Positions 25,472 through 33,891 of a stretch of DNA of 64,000 bases are shown one piece after another; the stretch's first letter is position 1; the number at the start of each line of letters is the position of its first letter. The DNA comes from Actinomadura nitritigenes. GTDB lineage: Bacteria > Actinomycetota > Actinomycetes > Streptosporangiales > Streptosporangiaceae. A model generated the notes under the pieces. That model was given only the letters and a program-made list of their open reading frames with translations, searched no databases and was not told where the DNA came from. Location: the NCBI RefSeq assembly GCF_017573545.1, contig NZ_JAGEOK010000002.1, forward strand, positions 186,001-250,000, written 5' to 3'. A program made the position numbers and the translations under genes.

Positions 25472-25833
25472 TGGGTGGCGTACCAGTGCGCCGACAGCAG
25501 GTGGACCACGGCCAGGACGCTCGCGCCGGCGGCCATGCCCGGGACGCGGCGCAGGACGCCGAGCACCGCGTCCCCCGCCTGAATCACTCCCGCGACGGCG
25601 AGGAGCGGCACGACGGCCGCCGCGTCGGCGACGAGCAGCACCGCGACGACGGCGATGCTCAGCGGGATCGCGCGGACGGCGTAGACGCGGGCGTAGAAGT
25701 CGACTCCGGAGGTGACGGTCTCCCCCGAGGCCAGCATCAGGCCGGGGCGGGCGGCGCCCAGCACGCTGGACGCGCCCGCCACCAGGGCCGCGGCGGCGTT
25801 GGCCGCCACCAGGATCGTCTCGACGGCACTCAT
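25468..25833 (-). CDS. DUF4267-like small membrane protein
   Basis: A 121-residue protein with about four hydrophobic segments (VAANAAAALVAGASSVLG, LSIAVVAVLLVADAAAVV, LLAVAGVIQAGDAVLG, ASVLAVVHLLSAHW) and DFYARVYAVRAIPL between them, the pattern of DUF4267. Function unknown. GGAG precedes the ATG and a 29-bp near-perfect palindrome covers its promoter. Confidence 0.75.
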   Translation of the reverse strand: MSAVETILVAANAAAALVAGASSVLGAARPGLMLASGETVTSGVDFYARVYAVRAIPLSIAVVAVLLVADAAAVVPLLAVAGVIQAGDAVLGVLRRVPGMAAGASVLAVVHLLSAHWYATH

Positions 25834-25843
25834 CTTTCACACT

Positions 25844-25872
25844 CCAAATGATTCAGGCTATGAATGATTTGG
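25844..25872 (-). promoter_or_regulatory. Long palindromic operator at the DUF4267 gene
   Basis: CCAAATGATTCA (25844-25855) and TGAATGATTTGG (25861-25872) are inverted with one mismatch around a 5-nt centre, starting 11 bp upstream of the start codon. The core AATGATTCA recurs at 27814-27822 in front of the marR gene. Confidence 0.8.
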
Positions 25873-25915
25873 GACGAGTATCGTCGGCGCCGCACGTCGT
25901 CAAGGGCCCGCCCGG

Positions 25916-26791
25916 CTACGGCTTCGCGGCCTCGGCGCGGAAGAGGGCGGCGGCGATCTGGACGAACGAGCGGATGAGCGGGCCGGGGTCGTCGCCCGCC
26001 CAGGCGACCACCAGCCGGCTCGGCGGCATGTCGGTCACGGGGACCGAGGTGAGGCCCTCGGGCAGCGCGTCGGCGAGCGGGCCCAGCCCGATCGTCCCGC
26101 TCCACAGGACGGCCTGCAGGCACTCGTTGACGGTCCGCACCACGGGACCGTCCGCCGCGGAGCCCGCCGCAGGACCCGTCCAGTAGGCCGACCACACCGG
26201 GTCGGTCCCGTCCGGGAACCGGAACCACCGGCGGCCGGCGAGGTCGTCCAGCCGCAGGGTGTCGCGCCCGGCGAGCGGGTCGTCGGTGCGCAGCACGGCC
26301 CCGACGGGGTCGGCGCGCAACTCGTGGACGGTGATGCCGGCGTCGTCGAAGGGCGTCCGGGTGAGCGCGACGTCGACGAGCCCGGCCCGCAGGCCGGTGG
26401 TCGGGTCGGTGAGGTCGGCCTCGCGGACCCGGACGTCGACGCCGGGGTGGCGGCGGCGGAACGCGGCGGCGAGCCGGGTGCCCGCCTGCTGCGCGCTGTC
26501 GGCGAGCGTGCCGACCGTCAGTGTGGCGGCACCGGTCGCGGCGGCGACGCGGGCGCGCAGGTGGTCGGCCTGCTCCAGCAGCAGGCGCGCCTCGCCGTAG
26601 AGGACCGTCCCGGCGGCGGTCAGCGCGACCCCGGCGGGCGAGCGGTCGAGCAGCACGGCGCCGAGGTCGGTCTCCAGCCGCCTGATGGCCCGGCTGAGCG
26701 GCGGCTGCGTCATGTGCAGCCGCGCGGCGGCGCGCCCGAAATGGCGTTCCTCGGCGACGGCCACGAAGTAGCGCAGCGAGCGTAGGTCCAT
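25916..26791 (-). CDS. LysR-family transcriptional regulator
   Basis: A 291-residue LysR protein: N-terminal helix-turn-helix (LRSLRYFVAVAEERHFGRAA, RLHMTQPPLSRAIRRLE) and a periplasmic-binding-like effector domain. ATG at 26791 (an in-frame GTG is adjacent). It is divergent from a metallo-beta-lactamase-fold gene with a T-N11-A palindrome between them, so it likely activates that gene and represses itself. Confidence 0.88.
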   Translation of the reverse strand: MDLRSLRYFVAVAEERHFGRAAARLHMTQPPLSRAIRRLETDLGAVLLDRSPAGVALTAAGTVLYGEARLLLEQADHLRARVAAATGAATLTVGTLADSAQQAGTRLAAAFRRRHPGVDVRVREADLTDPTTGLRAGLVDVALTRTPFDDAGITVHELRADPVGAVLRTDDPLAGRDTLRLDDLAGRRWFRFPDGTDPVWSAYWTGPAAGSAADGPVVRTVNECLQAVLWSGTIGLGPLADALPEGLTSVPVTDMPPSRLVVAWAGDDPGPLIRSFVQIAAALFRAEAAKP

Positions 26792-26800
26792 CACCGGCGA

Positions 26801-26819
26801 CGATACCCGGACGGTATCG
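26801..26819. promoter_or_regulatory. LysR box
   Basis: CGATACC and GGTATCG flank a 5-nt centre, containing the T-N11-A core of LysR sites, and overlap the -10-like TATCGT of the lysR gene. Confidence 0.8.
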
Positions 26820-26825
26820 GGCGGA

Positions 26826-26841
26826 TCCAACCGGTGTTGGA
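26826..26841. promoter_or_regulatory. Second inverted repeat in lysR-MBL intergenic region
   Basis: TCCAAC and GTTGGA around CGGT, 7 bp beyond the LysR box. It may be the activation half-site or part of the metallo-hydrolase promoter. Confidence 0.45.
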
Positions 26842-26894
26842 CGCCCGCGACGCCCCGGCGATGCACTGGGACCTCCTGACGGAGGGGTGACGCC

Positions 26895-27818
26895 ATGCCT
26901 GAACACACCGAGCCCGCGTACGCGGGGCCCGACCCGATCGTGGACGTCGGCGGAGCGCGCGAGGTCGCCGACGACCTCGTGGTGATCCCGAACCGCGGGG
27001 TGCAGCTGGTGCCGAACATCGGCGTCATCGGCGGCGCGCATTCCGTGCTGGTCGTCGAGACCGGCATGGGCCCGCGGAACACCGAGGCGGTGCTGGAGTT
27101 CGCCGACGAGTACGCCAAGGGCCGCCGGCTGTACCTGACCACGACGCATTTCCATCCCGAGCACGCGTTCGGCGCGCAGGCGTTCGCCGGGGAGGCGACG
27201 TACCTGGTCAACGGTGCGCAGGCCGAGGATCTCGCCACCAAGGGCGACGGCTATCTCCACATGTTCCGGGGCCTCGGCGCGCCGGTCGCGCGGCAGCTCG
27301 AAGGCGTGGAGCTGGGCGCGCCCGACGTCGTCTACGGCGAGGCGCACGACCTCGACCTCGGCGGACGGGTCGTGCGGCTGCGGGCGACGGGCCGCGCGCA
27401 CAGCCGGGGCGACCAGGTGGTGACGGTCCCGGACGCCGGGGTGATGTTCACCGGCGACCTCGCGGAGGCCGGCCAGTTCGCGATCTTCCCGTGGTTCCCG
27501 CCGCACGACACCGACGTCTCCGGGACGCGCTGGATCGCCGTGATGCGGCGGCTGGCGGCGGAGGCGCCGCGCGTGGTGGTCCCGGGGCACGGGGACGTCG
27601 GCGGCCCGGGGCTGCTCGCGGACGTCCGCGACTACCTGGAGCTGCTGCGCGACGAGACCTGGGCGCGCCGGGACTCGGCGGCGAGCGAGGAGACGATCGT
27701 CGAGGAGGTCCGGGCGCTGATGATCGAGCGGCGTCCCGAGTGGGCCGGGCGGGAGTGGATCGAGAGGGGCGTCGGCTGCCTCTGCGCCGAGCACCCTGAC
27801 GGTTCACACACAGAATGA
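26895..27818 (+). CDS. Metallo-beta-lactamase-fold hydrolase
   Basis: A 307-residue MBL-fold protein. The metal motif is THFHPEH, where the usual HxHxDH aspartate is Glu, then later histidines in GRAHSRGD, FTGDLAE and VVPGHGDVG. Such proteins hydrolyse lactones, thioesters or similar bonds; the substrate is unknown. ATG after GGAGGGGTGA. Probable target of the divergent LysR. Confidence 0.82.
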   Translation: MPEHTEPAYAGPDPIVDVGGAREVADDLVVIPNRGVQLVPNIGVIGGAHSVLVVETGMGPRNTEAVLEFADEYAKGRRLYLTTTHFHPEHAFGAQAFAGEATYLVNGAQAEDLATKGDGYLHMFRGLGAPVARQLEGVELGAPDVVYGEAHDLDLGGRVVRLRATGRAHSRGDQVVTVPDAGVMFTGDLAEAGQFAIFPWFPPHDTDVSGTRWIAVMRRLAAEAPRVVVPGHGDVGGPGLLADVRDYLELLRDETWARRDSAASEETIVEEVRALMIERRPEWAGREWIERGVGCLCAEHPDGSHTE

Positions 27819-27835
27819 TTCATGGCGAGTAACAT
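27814..27835 (+). promoter_or_regulatory. marR promoter with AATGATTCAT operator
   Basis: ATGATTCAT (27815-27823) is an odd-centred palindrome sharing its core with the operator at 25844-25872; TAACAT (27830-27835) lies 7 nt before the ATG at 27843. Confidence 0.6.
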
Positions 27836-27842
27836 CGTCGCC

Positions 27843-28286
27843 ATGAGCGATGCCAGCGGCCTGCCCGCCACGGTGGCGTTCCGGCTCGGGACGCTCGGCG
27901 CGATCTACGGCGACCGGCTCGCCGCGAAGATCGCCGCCCACGACCTGAAGCTCAAGCACGCCGGGCTGATGACGGCGCTGGAGGCGGGGGTCGCGGCGTC
28001 GCAGCAGGACCTCGCGGCGCGGATGGGCGTCGCGCCGAGCCTGGTCGTCGCGCTCGCCGACCACCTCGTGAGGCTCGGCGCGATCGAGCGGCGCCGCGAC
28101 CCGGCTGACCGGCGCCGGCAGGTCCTCACGCTGACCGACCACGGCCGTGAGCTGCTGCGCCGGTGCGCGGAGGCGGCACGGGAGGTGGACGAGGAGATCG
28201 CCGCGCCGCTCGGCGCCGGCCAGCGCGCCGCCCTGCACGAGGCGCTCGGCGCGATCGCCGAGCGGGCGGGCCTGCCGACCGCGTGA
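27843..28286 (+). CDS. MarR-family transcriptional regulator
   Basis: A 147-residue winged-helix protein (LKLKHAGLMTALEAG, ASQQDLAARMGVAPSLVVAL, RRRDPADRRRQVLTLTDHG). ATG 27843 (MSDASG) is preferred over ATG 27822, which sits in the operator and lacks a ribosome site. Shared operator core suggests it controls itself and the DUF4267 gene 2 kb upstream. Confidence 0.83.
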   Translation: MSDASGLPATVAFRLGTLGAIYGDRLAAKIAAHDLKLKHAGLMTALEAGVAASQQDLAARMGVAPSLVVALADHLVRLGAIERRRDPADRRRQVLTLTDHGRELLRRCAEAAREVDEEIAAPLGAGQRAALHEALGAIAERAGLPTA

Positions 28287-28384
28287 ACCCGGGCCCGTCG
28301 GCCGCCCGGGGGCGGGCCCGCCGGCCGCGTCAGGGTGGGTGCGGCGGGGCCACCTTGACGGTTCCCGGGCCGCCGGACCGCGCC

Positions 28385-28390
28385 TAGCCT
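28385..28390 (+). promoter_or_regulatory. Leaderless -10 element of the XRE gene
   Basis: TAGCCT, 7 nt before the ATG at 28398. Confidence 0.5.
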
Positions 28391-28397
28391 CGAAGGC

Positions 28398-29255
28398 ATG
28401 GACAGGGAGAACGCGCTCGGCGAGTTCCTGCGGGCACGGCGCGGGCTCGTCGCGCCGGAGGACGCGGGCATCGAGCCCGGCCCGCGGCGGCGGGTCGCCG
28501 GGCTGCGGCGCGAGGAGGTCGCGCAGCTGGCCGGGGTCAGCGCCGACTACTACGTGCGGCTCGAGCAGGGCCGCGAGCGGAACCCGTCGGCGCAGGTCGT
28601 CGACGCGCTGGCGCGCGCGCTGAACCTGGAGGAGGACGCGGCCGCGCACCTGCACAAGCTCGCGCGCCCCCAGACCAGGGGACGCCGCGCGCCGCGCCGG
28701 GAGCGGGTCAGCCCGAACCTGATGCAGATGCTGCAGGCCTGGCCGAACACCCCGGCGGTCGTGCTCGGGCGCACGCTCACCGTCCTCGCCCACAACCCGC
28801 TCGGCAAGGCCCTGTTCGGCGGCCACGCGTACAGCGGCGACCTGGTCCGGCTGGTGTTCCTCGACCCCGACGGACGGGACTTCTACCCCGAGTGGGACCG
28901 GGTCGCGGTCAACACCGTCGCCGGGCTGCGGGCGTCCGCCGGGCTCGACCCCGACGATCCCGCGCTGGTCGAGACGGTCGGCGAGCTGTCGGTGAAGAGC
29001 GCCGAGTTCCGCCGGCTGTGGGCCCGCCACGACATCCGCCAGAAGACGCACGAGACGAAACGCTTCCAGCATCCGCTCGTCGGCGAGCTGACGCTGACCT
29101 ACGAGTCGCTGACCGTGAACAGCGCCCCGGGGCAGCAGCTCGTCGTCTACCAGGCCGCACCGGGCAGCGCGTCCGAGGAGGCGCTGGCCCTGCTCGGCAG
29201 CCTCACCGCGGGCGACGCGCCGGAAGCCACGCCAACGAAGGAAAGACAGAAATGA
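28398..29255 (+). CDS. XRE-family regulator with MmyB-like ligand domain
   Basis: A 285-residue regulator: N-terminal helix-turn-helix (GLRREEVAQLAGVSADYYVR, LEQGRERNPSAQVVDALARA) and C-terminal MmyB-like PAS domain (RTLTVLAHNPLGKALFGG, DFYPEWDRVAVNTVAGLR, FQHPLVGELTLTYESLTV). In this family the C-terminal domain binds a small ligand and the regulator controls an adjacent SDR gene, which follows here with ATGA overlap. Confidence 0.87.
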   Translation: MDRENALGEFLRARRGLVAPEDAGIEPGPRRRVAGLRREEVAQLAGVSADYYVRLEQGRERNPSAQVVDALARALNLEEDAAAHLHKLARPQTRGRRAPRRERVSPNLMQMLQAWPNTPAVVLGRTLTVLAHNPLGKALFGGHAYSGDLVRLVFLDPDGRDFYPEWDRVAVNTVAGLRASAGLDPDDPALVETVGELSVKSAEFRRLWARHDIRQKTHETKRFQHPLVGELTLTYESLTVNSAPGQQLVVYQAAPGSASEEALALLGSLTAGDAPEATPTKERQK

Positions 29256-30088
29256 CCGTCTGGTTCATCACCGGCTGCTCGACCGGGCTCGGACGGGCCC
29301 TCGCCGAGACCGTCCTGGAACGCGGCGACAGCGCCGCCGTCACCGCCCGCGACCCGCGGGCCGTGGCCGACATCGTCGAGGGCCACGGGGACCGCGCGCT
29401 CGCGCTCCCCCTCGACGTCACCGACAAGGAGCAGATCGCCGCCGCCGTGAAGCGCGCCGAGGACGCGTTCGGCCGCATCGACGTGCTCGTCAACAACGCC
29501 GGGTACGGCTACCTCGCCGCCGTCGAGGAGGGCGAGGACGCCGAGGTCCGCGCGCTGTTCGACACGAACGTCTTCGGGCTCGCGGACGTCACCAAGGCCG
29601 TCCTGCCCGGCATGCGCGCGCGACGCTCCGGCGGCATCGTCAACGTCTCCTCGCTCGGCGGGCTCGCCGCGTTCGGCGCGACGGGCTACTACCACGCGAC
29701 GAAGTTCGCGGTCGAAGGGCTCTCGGAGTCCCTCGCCGCCGAGGTCGCGCCGCTCGGCATCCGCGTCACGATCGTCGAGCCGGGAGCGTTCCGGACGAAC
29801 TGGTCGGGCCCGTCGATGCGGCAGTCGCCCGTCTCGATCGACGACTACGCCGCCACCGCCGGGACCCGCCGGACGTCCACGCTCGCGACCTACGGCCACC
29901 AGCCGGGCGACCCGGTGCGCGCCGCGCGGGCGATCATCAGCGCGGTCGAGGCGGACGAGCCGCCGCTGCGGCTGCTCCTCGGCCAGGTCGCCTTCGACGT
30001 CGCCAACGCGCGCCTCGACCGGCTCCGCACGGAGTTCGCGGACTGGCGCGACGTCACCCTCGGCGCGGACTACCCGGAGACCGCCTGA
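29252..30088 (+). CDS. SDR family oxidoreductase paired with XRE/MmyB regulator
   Basis: A 278-residue SDR of the retinol-dehydrogenase-like type: TGCSTGLGRALAE, NNAGYGYLAAVEEG, catalytic YHATK, EPGAFRTNW. Translationally coupled to the regulator upstream. The final 35 bp overlap the 3' end of the convergent CoA-ligase gene. Substrate unknown; it marks the start of the second steroid block but may belong to the regulator module rather than steroid metabolism. Confidence 0.82.
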   Translation: MTVWFITGCSTGLGRALAETVLERGDSAAVTARDPRAVADIVEGHGDRALALPLDVTDKEQIAAAVKRAEDAFGRIDVLVNNAGYGYLAAVEEGEDAEVRALFDTNVFGLADVTKAVLPGMRARRSGGIVNVSSLGGLAAFGATGYYHATKFAVEGLSESLAAEVAPLGIRVTIVEPGAFRTNWSGPSMRQSPVSIDDYAATAGTRRTSTLATYGHQPGDPVRAARAIISAVEADEPPLRLLLGQVAFDVANARLDRLRTEFADWRDVTLGADYPETA

Positions 30089-31670
30089 CGTAGCCGCCGT
30101 CGCGGCGCTCGTAGACGGGGTCGGCGGTGTGCCACGCCTCGTCCCGCAGCGGACGCTTGATCACCTTGTTGGTCGGGGTGCGCGGCAGCTCCGCGACGAT
30201 CCGGACGTAGCGCGGCGCCCACTTGGTGCCGAGGTCGGGCTGGGCGTCCAGGAACGCCGCGAAGGCCCCGGGGTCGAACGCGTGCCCCGGGGCCATCGCG
30301 ACCGCCGCCATGACCTGGTCGCCCACGTGCTCGTCCGGCACCGCGTAGACGGCGACGTCCGCGAACGCGTCGAACCGCGCGAGCAGCCGCTCGACGGGCG
30401 CGGCGGCGAAGTTCTCGCCGTCCACCCGCAGCCAGTCGCTGTCGCGGCCGGCGAAGTACCAGTAGCCGTCGGCGTCGCGGTAGGCGAGGTCGCCCGACCA
30501 GGTCCAGCCGTTGCGGACGCGCTTCGCCGTCGCCTCGGGGTTGTTGTAGTAGCCCTCGAACTTGCCGGCGCCCTTCATGTCGACGATCTCGCCGATCGCC
30601 TCGTCGGCGTTCAGCAGCTCGCCGTGCGGGCCGAACGTCGCGGGCGGGCATTCGCGCAGCGTCTCCGGGTCCATCACGACGGTGCCCGCCTCGGCGACGC
30701 CGAGCGAGCCGGGCGGCGTGCCCGGGACGCGGGTGAGCCGGATCTCGCCCTCGCTCGACCCGTAGGAGTCGATGACCGTGCAGCCGAAGCGGCGCGCGAA
30801 CTCCTCGATGTCGCGCTGCGCCGCCTCGTTGCCGAACGCGATCCGCAGCGGGTTGTCCGCGTCGTCCGGTTTCTCGGGGACGGCGAGGATGTAGTTCAGC
30901 GGCTTGCCGACGTAGTTGAAGAACGTGACGCCGTAGCGGCGGACGTCCGGCAGGAACCCCGAGGCGGAGAACTTCCGCCGCAGTGCCACGCACCCGCCGG
31001 TCGCGACCGCCGGGGCGATCCCGGCCATCAGCGCGTTGGAGTGGAACATCGGCATCACGACGTAGAACACGTCGTCACGGGTCAGCTTCCGCCGGTCGCG
31101 CTGCTGCACCGCGATCCGGCCGAGCCGGCCCTGCGTGCAGATGACCGCCTTCGGCGCGGACGTCGTCCCCGACGTGAACACCAGCGAGAAGATCGTCTCC
31201 GGGGCGACCGGCTCGATCGGGCCGGGACGGGCGGCGGCGAGCGCCTCGGGGTAGGCGCCGCCGTCCACGGTCAGCACCGGCACGTCCGGGACGAGGCCCT
31301 CGACCAGCGGCGCCCGGGACGTCTCGGTGACCAGCAGCGCGCAGTCGGTGTGCGTGATGTCGCGGGCCAGCTCGGCGCCGCGCCGCGTCGGGTTCAGCTC
31401 GACCACCGGGACGCCCGCGAGGGCCGCGCCGAGCAGCCAGAACAGGTGCTCGGGCCCGTTCTCCAGGAACAGCCCGGCATGCCAGGGCCCGGGCCTTCGC
31501 GCCGCGAGGGCGAGCCCGGCGCGCAGCCGCGCCTCCGCGACGACCTCGCGCCACGTCCACGAGCGGTCCTCGAACCACAGGCCCGTCCGGTCGTCGTCCG
31601 CGCGCGCGGCGACCAGCTCGGCGAACGTGATCGCCTCGGGCGGCCGGTCGTCCCCCAGCACCTCTGCCAT
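30054..31670 (-). CDS. Acyl-CoA ligase, FadD17-like
   Basis: A 538-residue ANL superfamily ligase: FTSGTTSAPKAVICTQG AMP-binding loop, YGSSEGEIRLTR, WSGDLAYRDADGYWYFAGR and catalytic lysine in PRTPTNKVIKRPLRD. It resembles FadD17, found in mycobacterial steroid regulons, which activates steroid-derived carboxylates. ATG follows GGGAGGACAG. It lies last in a minus-strand run starting at hsaC but also has its own box at 31722-31732. Confidence 0.83.
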   Translation of the reverse strand: MAEVLGDDRPPEAITFAELVAARADDDRTGLWFEDRSWTWREVVAEARLRAGLALAARRPGPWHAGLFLENGPEHLFWLLGAALAGVPVVELNPTRRGAELARDITHTDCALLVTETSRAPLVEGLVPDVPVLTVDGGAYPEALAAARPGPIEPVAPETIFSLVFTSGTTSAPKAVICTQGRLGRIAVQQRDRRKLTRDDVFYVVMPMFHSNALMAGIAPAVATGGCVALRRKFSASGFLPDVRRYGVTFFNYVGKPLNYILAVPEKPDDADNPLRIAFGNEAAQRDIEEFARRFGCTVIDSYGSSEGEIRLTRVPGTPPGSLGVAEAGTVVMDPETLRECPPATFGPHGELLNADEAIGEIVDMKGAGKFEGYYNNPEATAKRVRNGWTWSGDLAYRDADGYWYFAGRDSDWLRVDGENFAAAPVERLLARFDAFADVAVYAVPDEHVGDQVMAAVAMAPGHAFDPGAFAAFLDAQPDLGTKWAPRYVRIVAELPRTPTNKVIKRPLRDEAWHTADPVYERRDGGYVRRSPGSPRRG

Positions 31671-31721
31671 CTGTCCTCCCGCTACCCAAGCTCGACCCAC
31701 CGGCCACCCGGCCACGCCCCG

Positions 31722-31732
31722 CGTCCCACTGA
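31722..31732 (-). promoter_or_regulatory. Steroid promoter box upstream of the FadD17-like gene
   Basis: TCAGTGGGACG on the minus strand, matching the box family. A -10-like GAGCTT lies 39 bp downstream but is poor. Confidence 0.4.
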
Positions 31733-31743
31733 GCGAGACCGTC

Positions 31744-32556
31744 TCAGGCGCGGTGGGGGCGGTTCGTCCAGCCCTGGTCGTCGGCGCGGACGAACCAGCC
31801 GGACGCGGCGAGCGTGCCGCCGTCGACCGGGATCGTGTGGCCGGTGACGAAGCGGGCGTCGTCGGAGGCGAGGAACGCGACGACGGCCGCGTAGTCGTCC
31901 GGCTCACCGAACCGGGCGAGCGGAACCCACGTGTGCTCCAGGCCCTCGTCGTAGCCGCGCCGCATCCACGCGACCGGGGTCTGCTCGGTGTCGGCGAGGT
32001 CGGGCGCGATCGCGTTGACGCGGACACCGTGCCGGCCGACCGCGACGGCGAGGCTGCGGGTGAACGCCGACACCTCCGCGTTGAACGCCGAGTACACCGG
32101 GTGCTGCGGAATGCCGCGGAACGCCTCGACCGTCGAGTTGTTGACGATGCTCCCGGACCTCCGCTCGATCATCGCGGGCAGCAGCGCGTGGGTGAGCTTG
32201 AAGACGTGCAGCAGGTTCAGCTCGTAGAGCCGCTGCCACTGCCCGGGCGTGCTGTCCTGGAACGACGGGGCCGCCGGACGGAAGTCGCCGACGTTGTTGA
32301 CCAGAACGTCCACGCGCCCGTGCGCAAGCGCCGCGGCCGCCACCTCCGCGACCGTGGCGTCCTCGACGATGTCACCGATCACGGTGACGCACCGGCCGCC
32401 GGACGCCTCGATGTCGTGCCGCGCGCGCTCGGCGGCGTCCGCGTCGATGTCGTTGAGGACGACGAGGTCCCCTGCGGCGGCGAGGCGGCGGGAGATCGCT
32501 CCCCCGATGCCCAGCGCCCCGCCGGTGACGACGCTGACCCGCTTCTCCTCAGCCAT
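31744..32556 (-). CDS. SDR with atypical active site (lysine replaced)
   Basis: A 270-residue SDR: TGGALGIGGA cofactor loop, NNVG, and PVYSAFNAEV at the active site, where the invariant YxxxK lysine is Asn. Flanking sequence is normal SDR (NNSTVEA, AIAPDLADT, PVDGGTLAAS). The gene overlaps the SnoaL-like gene upstream by 8 nt and is in the hsaC operon. Loss of the lysine would hinder classic dehydrogenase chemistry, so it could be a binding subunit or have altered activity. Confidence 0.8.
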   Translation of the reverse strand: MAEEKRVSVVTGGALGIGGAISRRLAAAGDLVVLNDIDADAAERARHDIEASGGRCVTVIGDIVEDATVAEVAAAALAHGRVDVLVNNVGDFRPAAPSFQDSTPGQWQRLYELNLLHVFKLTHALLPAMIERRSGSIVNNSTVEAFRGIPQHPVYSAFNAEVSAFTRSLAVAVGRHGVRVNAIAPDLADTEQTPVAWMRRGYDEGLEHTWVPLARFGEPDDYAAVVAFLASDDARFVTGHTIPVDGGTLAASGWFVRADDQGWTNRPHRA

Positions 32557-33013
32557 CGCGGCGCCTCCGGACGGGACGGGTCTCGATCGAGTCGATGCGC
32601 TGCTCGCGCCGGGCGATCCGCCACGTCCCGCCGTCGAGCCGGTAGGCGTCGGTGTACCGGCAGTTCCACACGAGGTCGGACGTCCGGCCGTCGTCGCGTT
32701 CGGTCAGGTGGTGGGCGACGCAGGCGATCTCCCCGGTGGCGGTACCGGGTTCGGCTCCCGCGTCGAACACCTGGCCGACGAGGGCGTGGAACGTGACCGG
32801 GACGCCGTTCAGCACCGAGAGCGTCGCAGCGATCTCCGCGCGGCCGGTGAAGGTGCGCACCGGGTCGAGCTCGTCGGGGGCGGACGGCAGGACGAGCACC
32901 GCGTCCTCGGTGAACAGGCCCGCCATGGCGTCGATGTCGCGGCGGTCGGCGTACAGGGCGTAGCGGGCGACCAGATCACCGAGGGCGATCCGGTCGCCGG
33001 TTCCCAGCGTCAT
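32549..33013 (-). CDS. SnoaL-like (NTF2-fold) protein
   Basis: A 154-residue NTF2-fold protein: LGDLVARYALYADRRDIDAM, LFTEDAVLVLP, TFTGRAEIAATLS, WNCRYTDAYRLDGGTWRIAR. Members of this fold act as isomerases, dehydratases or cyclases on polyketides and steroids; ketosteroid isomerase shares the fold. ATGA overlap with the luciferase-like gene upstream and 8-nt overlap with the SDR downstream. A ketosteroid isomerase-type role is plausible here. Confidence 0.78.
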   Translation of the reverse strand: MTLGTGDRIALGDLVARYALYADRRDIDAMAGLFTEDAVLVLPSAPDELDPVRTFTGRAEIAATLSVLNGVPVTFHALVGQVFDAGAEPGTATGEIACVAHHLTERDDGRTSDLVWNCRYTDAYRLDGGTWRIARREQRIDSIETRPVRRRRDG

Positions 33014-33891
33014 GACAGGCCAAGGCGCCGGGCGCACGCCGACAGCTCGTCCTTCGCCTCGTTCAGGTCCGTTGTCACGTTCCCGCGCAGGACCAGGCGG
33101 CCGGCGCCGAGGGCGGCAAGCCTCTCCGCCTTCTCCGGCGTGACCGCCGACAGCGAATGGCCGAGCGTGAGCTCCAGCGCATCGGGGTCGCGGCCGTTCC
33201 GCTCCGCCTCCTCGCGCATCAGCGCGACCAGCCCGTGCAGCTCCTCGCCCGCGACGCCGAGCGGCTGGAGGCCGTCGCCGTAGCGGCCGGCGCGCCGCGC
33301 CGCCGCCTTCGTGTGGCCGCCGACGTGGATCGGCACGCCGCCCTCCTGAACCGGCTTCGGATAGCTCATCGCCCCCTTGAACCGGAAGAACTCGCCGTCG
33401 TGCGACGCGCCCTCCGGCCCCGTCTCCGCCCACAGCTTCCGCAGCACCTGGAGCTGCTCGTCGCCGCGCCGGCCGCGCGAGTCGAAGTCGGCGCCGCACG
33501 CCTCGATCTCCTCGCGCATCCAGCCCATCCCGACGACCAGCCTCAGCCGCCCGCCGGACAGCGCGTCGACCGTCGCGAGCCGCTTGGCGAGCACCACCGG
33601 ATGGTGGTTCGGGAGCACGAGGACGCCGGTGGCCAGCCCGATCCGGCTCGTCCGGCCGGCGAGGAACGCCAGCAGGTCCAGCGGGTCGGGGATGTCCAGG
33701 TCGTCCGCCAGCTCCATCCTCCCGGAGCTGTCGTAGGGATAGACGGAGGAGTAGCCGCTCGCCACCACCGCGTGCTCGACCGCGCCGACGGACTCGTAAC
33801 CGCAGTCCTCGGCGTGCCGGACGTACTCGCCGATCCACGCGGGATCGGCGGTCACGCCCGCCGCGACCGGCAGCAGGACGGCGTACTTCAT
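33010..33891 (-). CDS. Luciferase-like (LLM) F420-type oxidoreductase
   Basis: A 293-residue TIM-barrel LLM protein: LPVAAGVTADPAWIGEYVRH, RIGLATGVLVLPNHHPVVLA, RLATVDALSGGRLRLVVGMG. This subgroup uses F420 or FMN to oxidise or reduce alcohols and enones. Overlaps by ATGA with the Kst4D gene upstream and the SnoaL-like gene downstream, so it is integral to the steroid operon. Confidence 0.82.
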   Translation of the reverse strand: MKYAVLLPVAAGVTADPAWIGEYVRHAEDCGYESVGAVEHAVVASGYSSVYPYDSSGRMELADDLDIPDPLDLLAFLAGRTSRIGLATGVLVLPNHHPVVLAKRLATVDALSGGRLRLVVGMGWMREEIEACGADFDSRGRRGDEQLQVLRKLWAETGPEGASHDGEFFRFKGAMSYPKPVQEGGVPIHVGGHTKAAARRAGRYGDGLQPLGVAGEELHGLVALMREEAERNGRDPDALELTLGHSLSAVTPEKAERLAALGAGRLVLRGNVTTDLNEAKDELSACARRLGLS

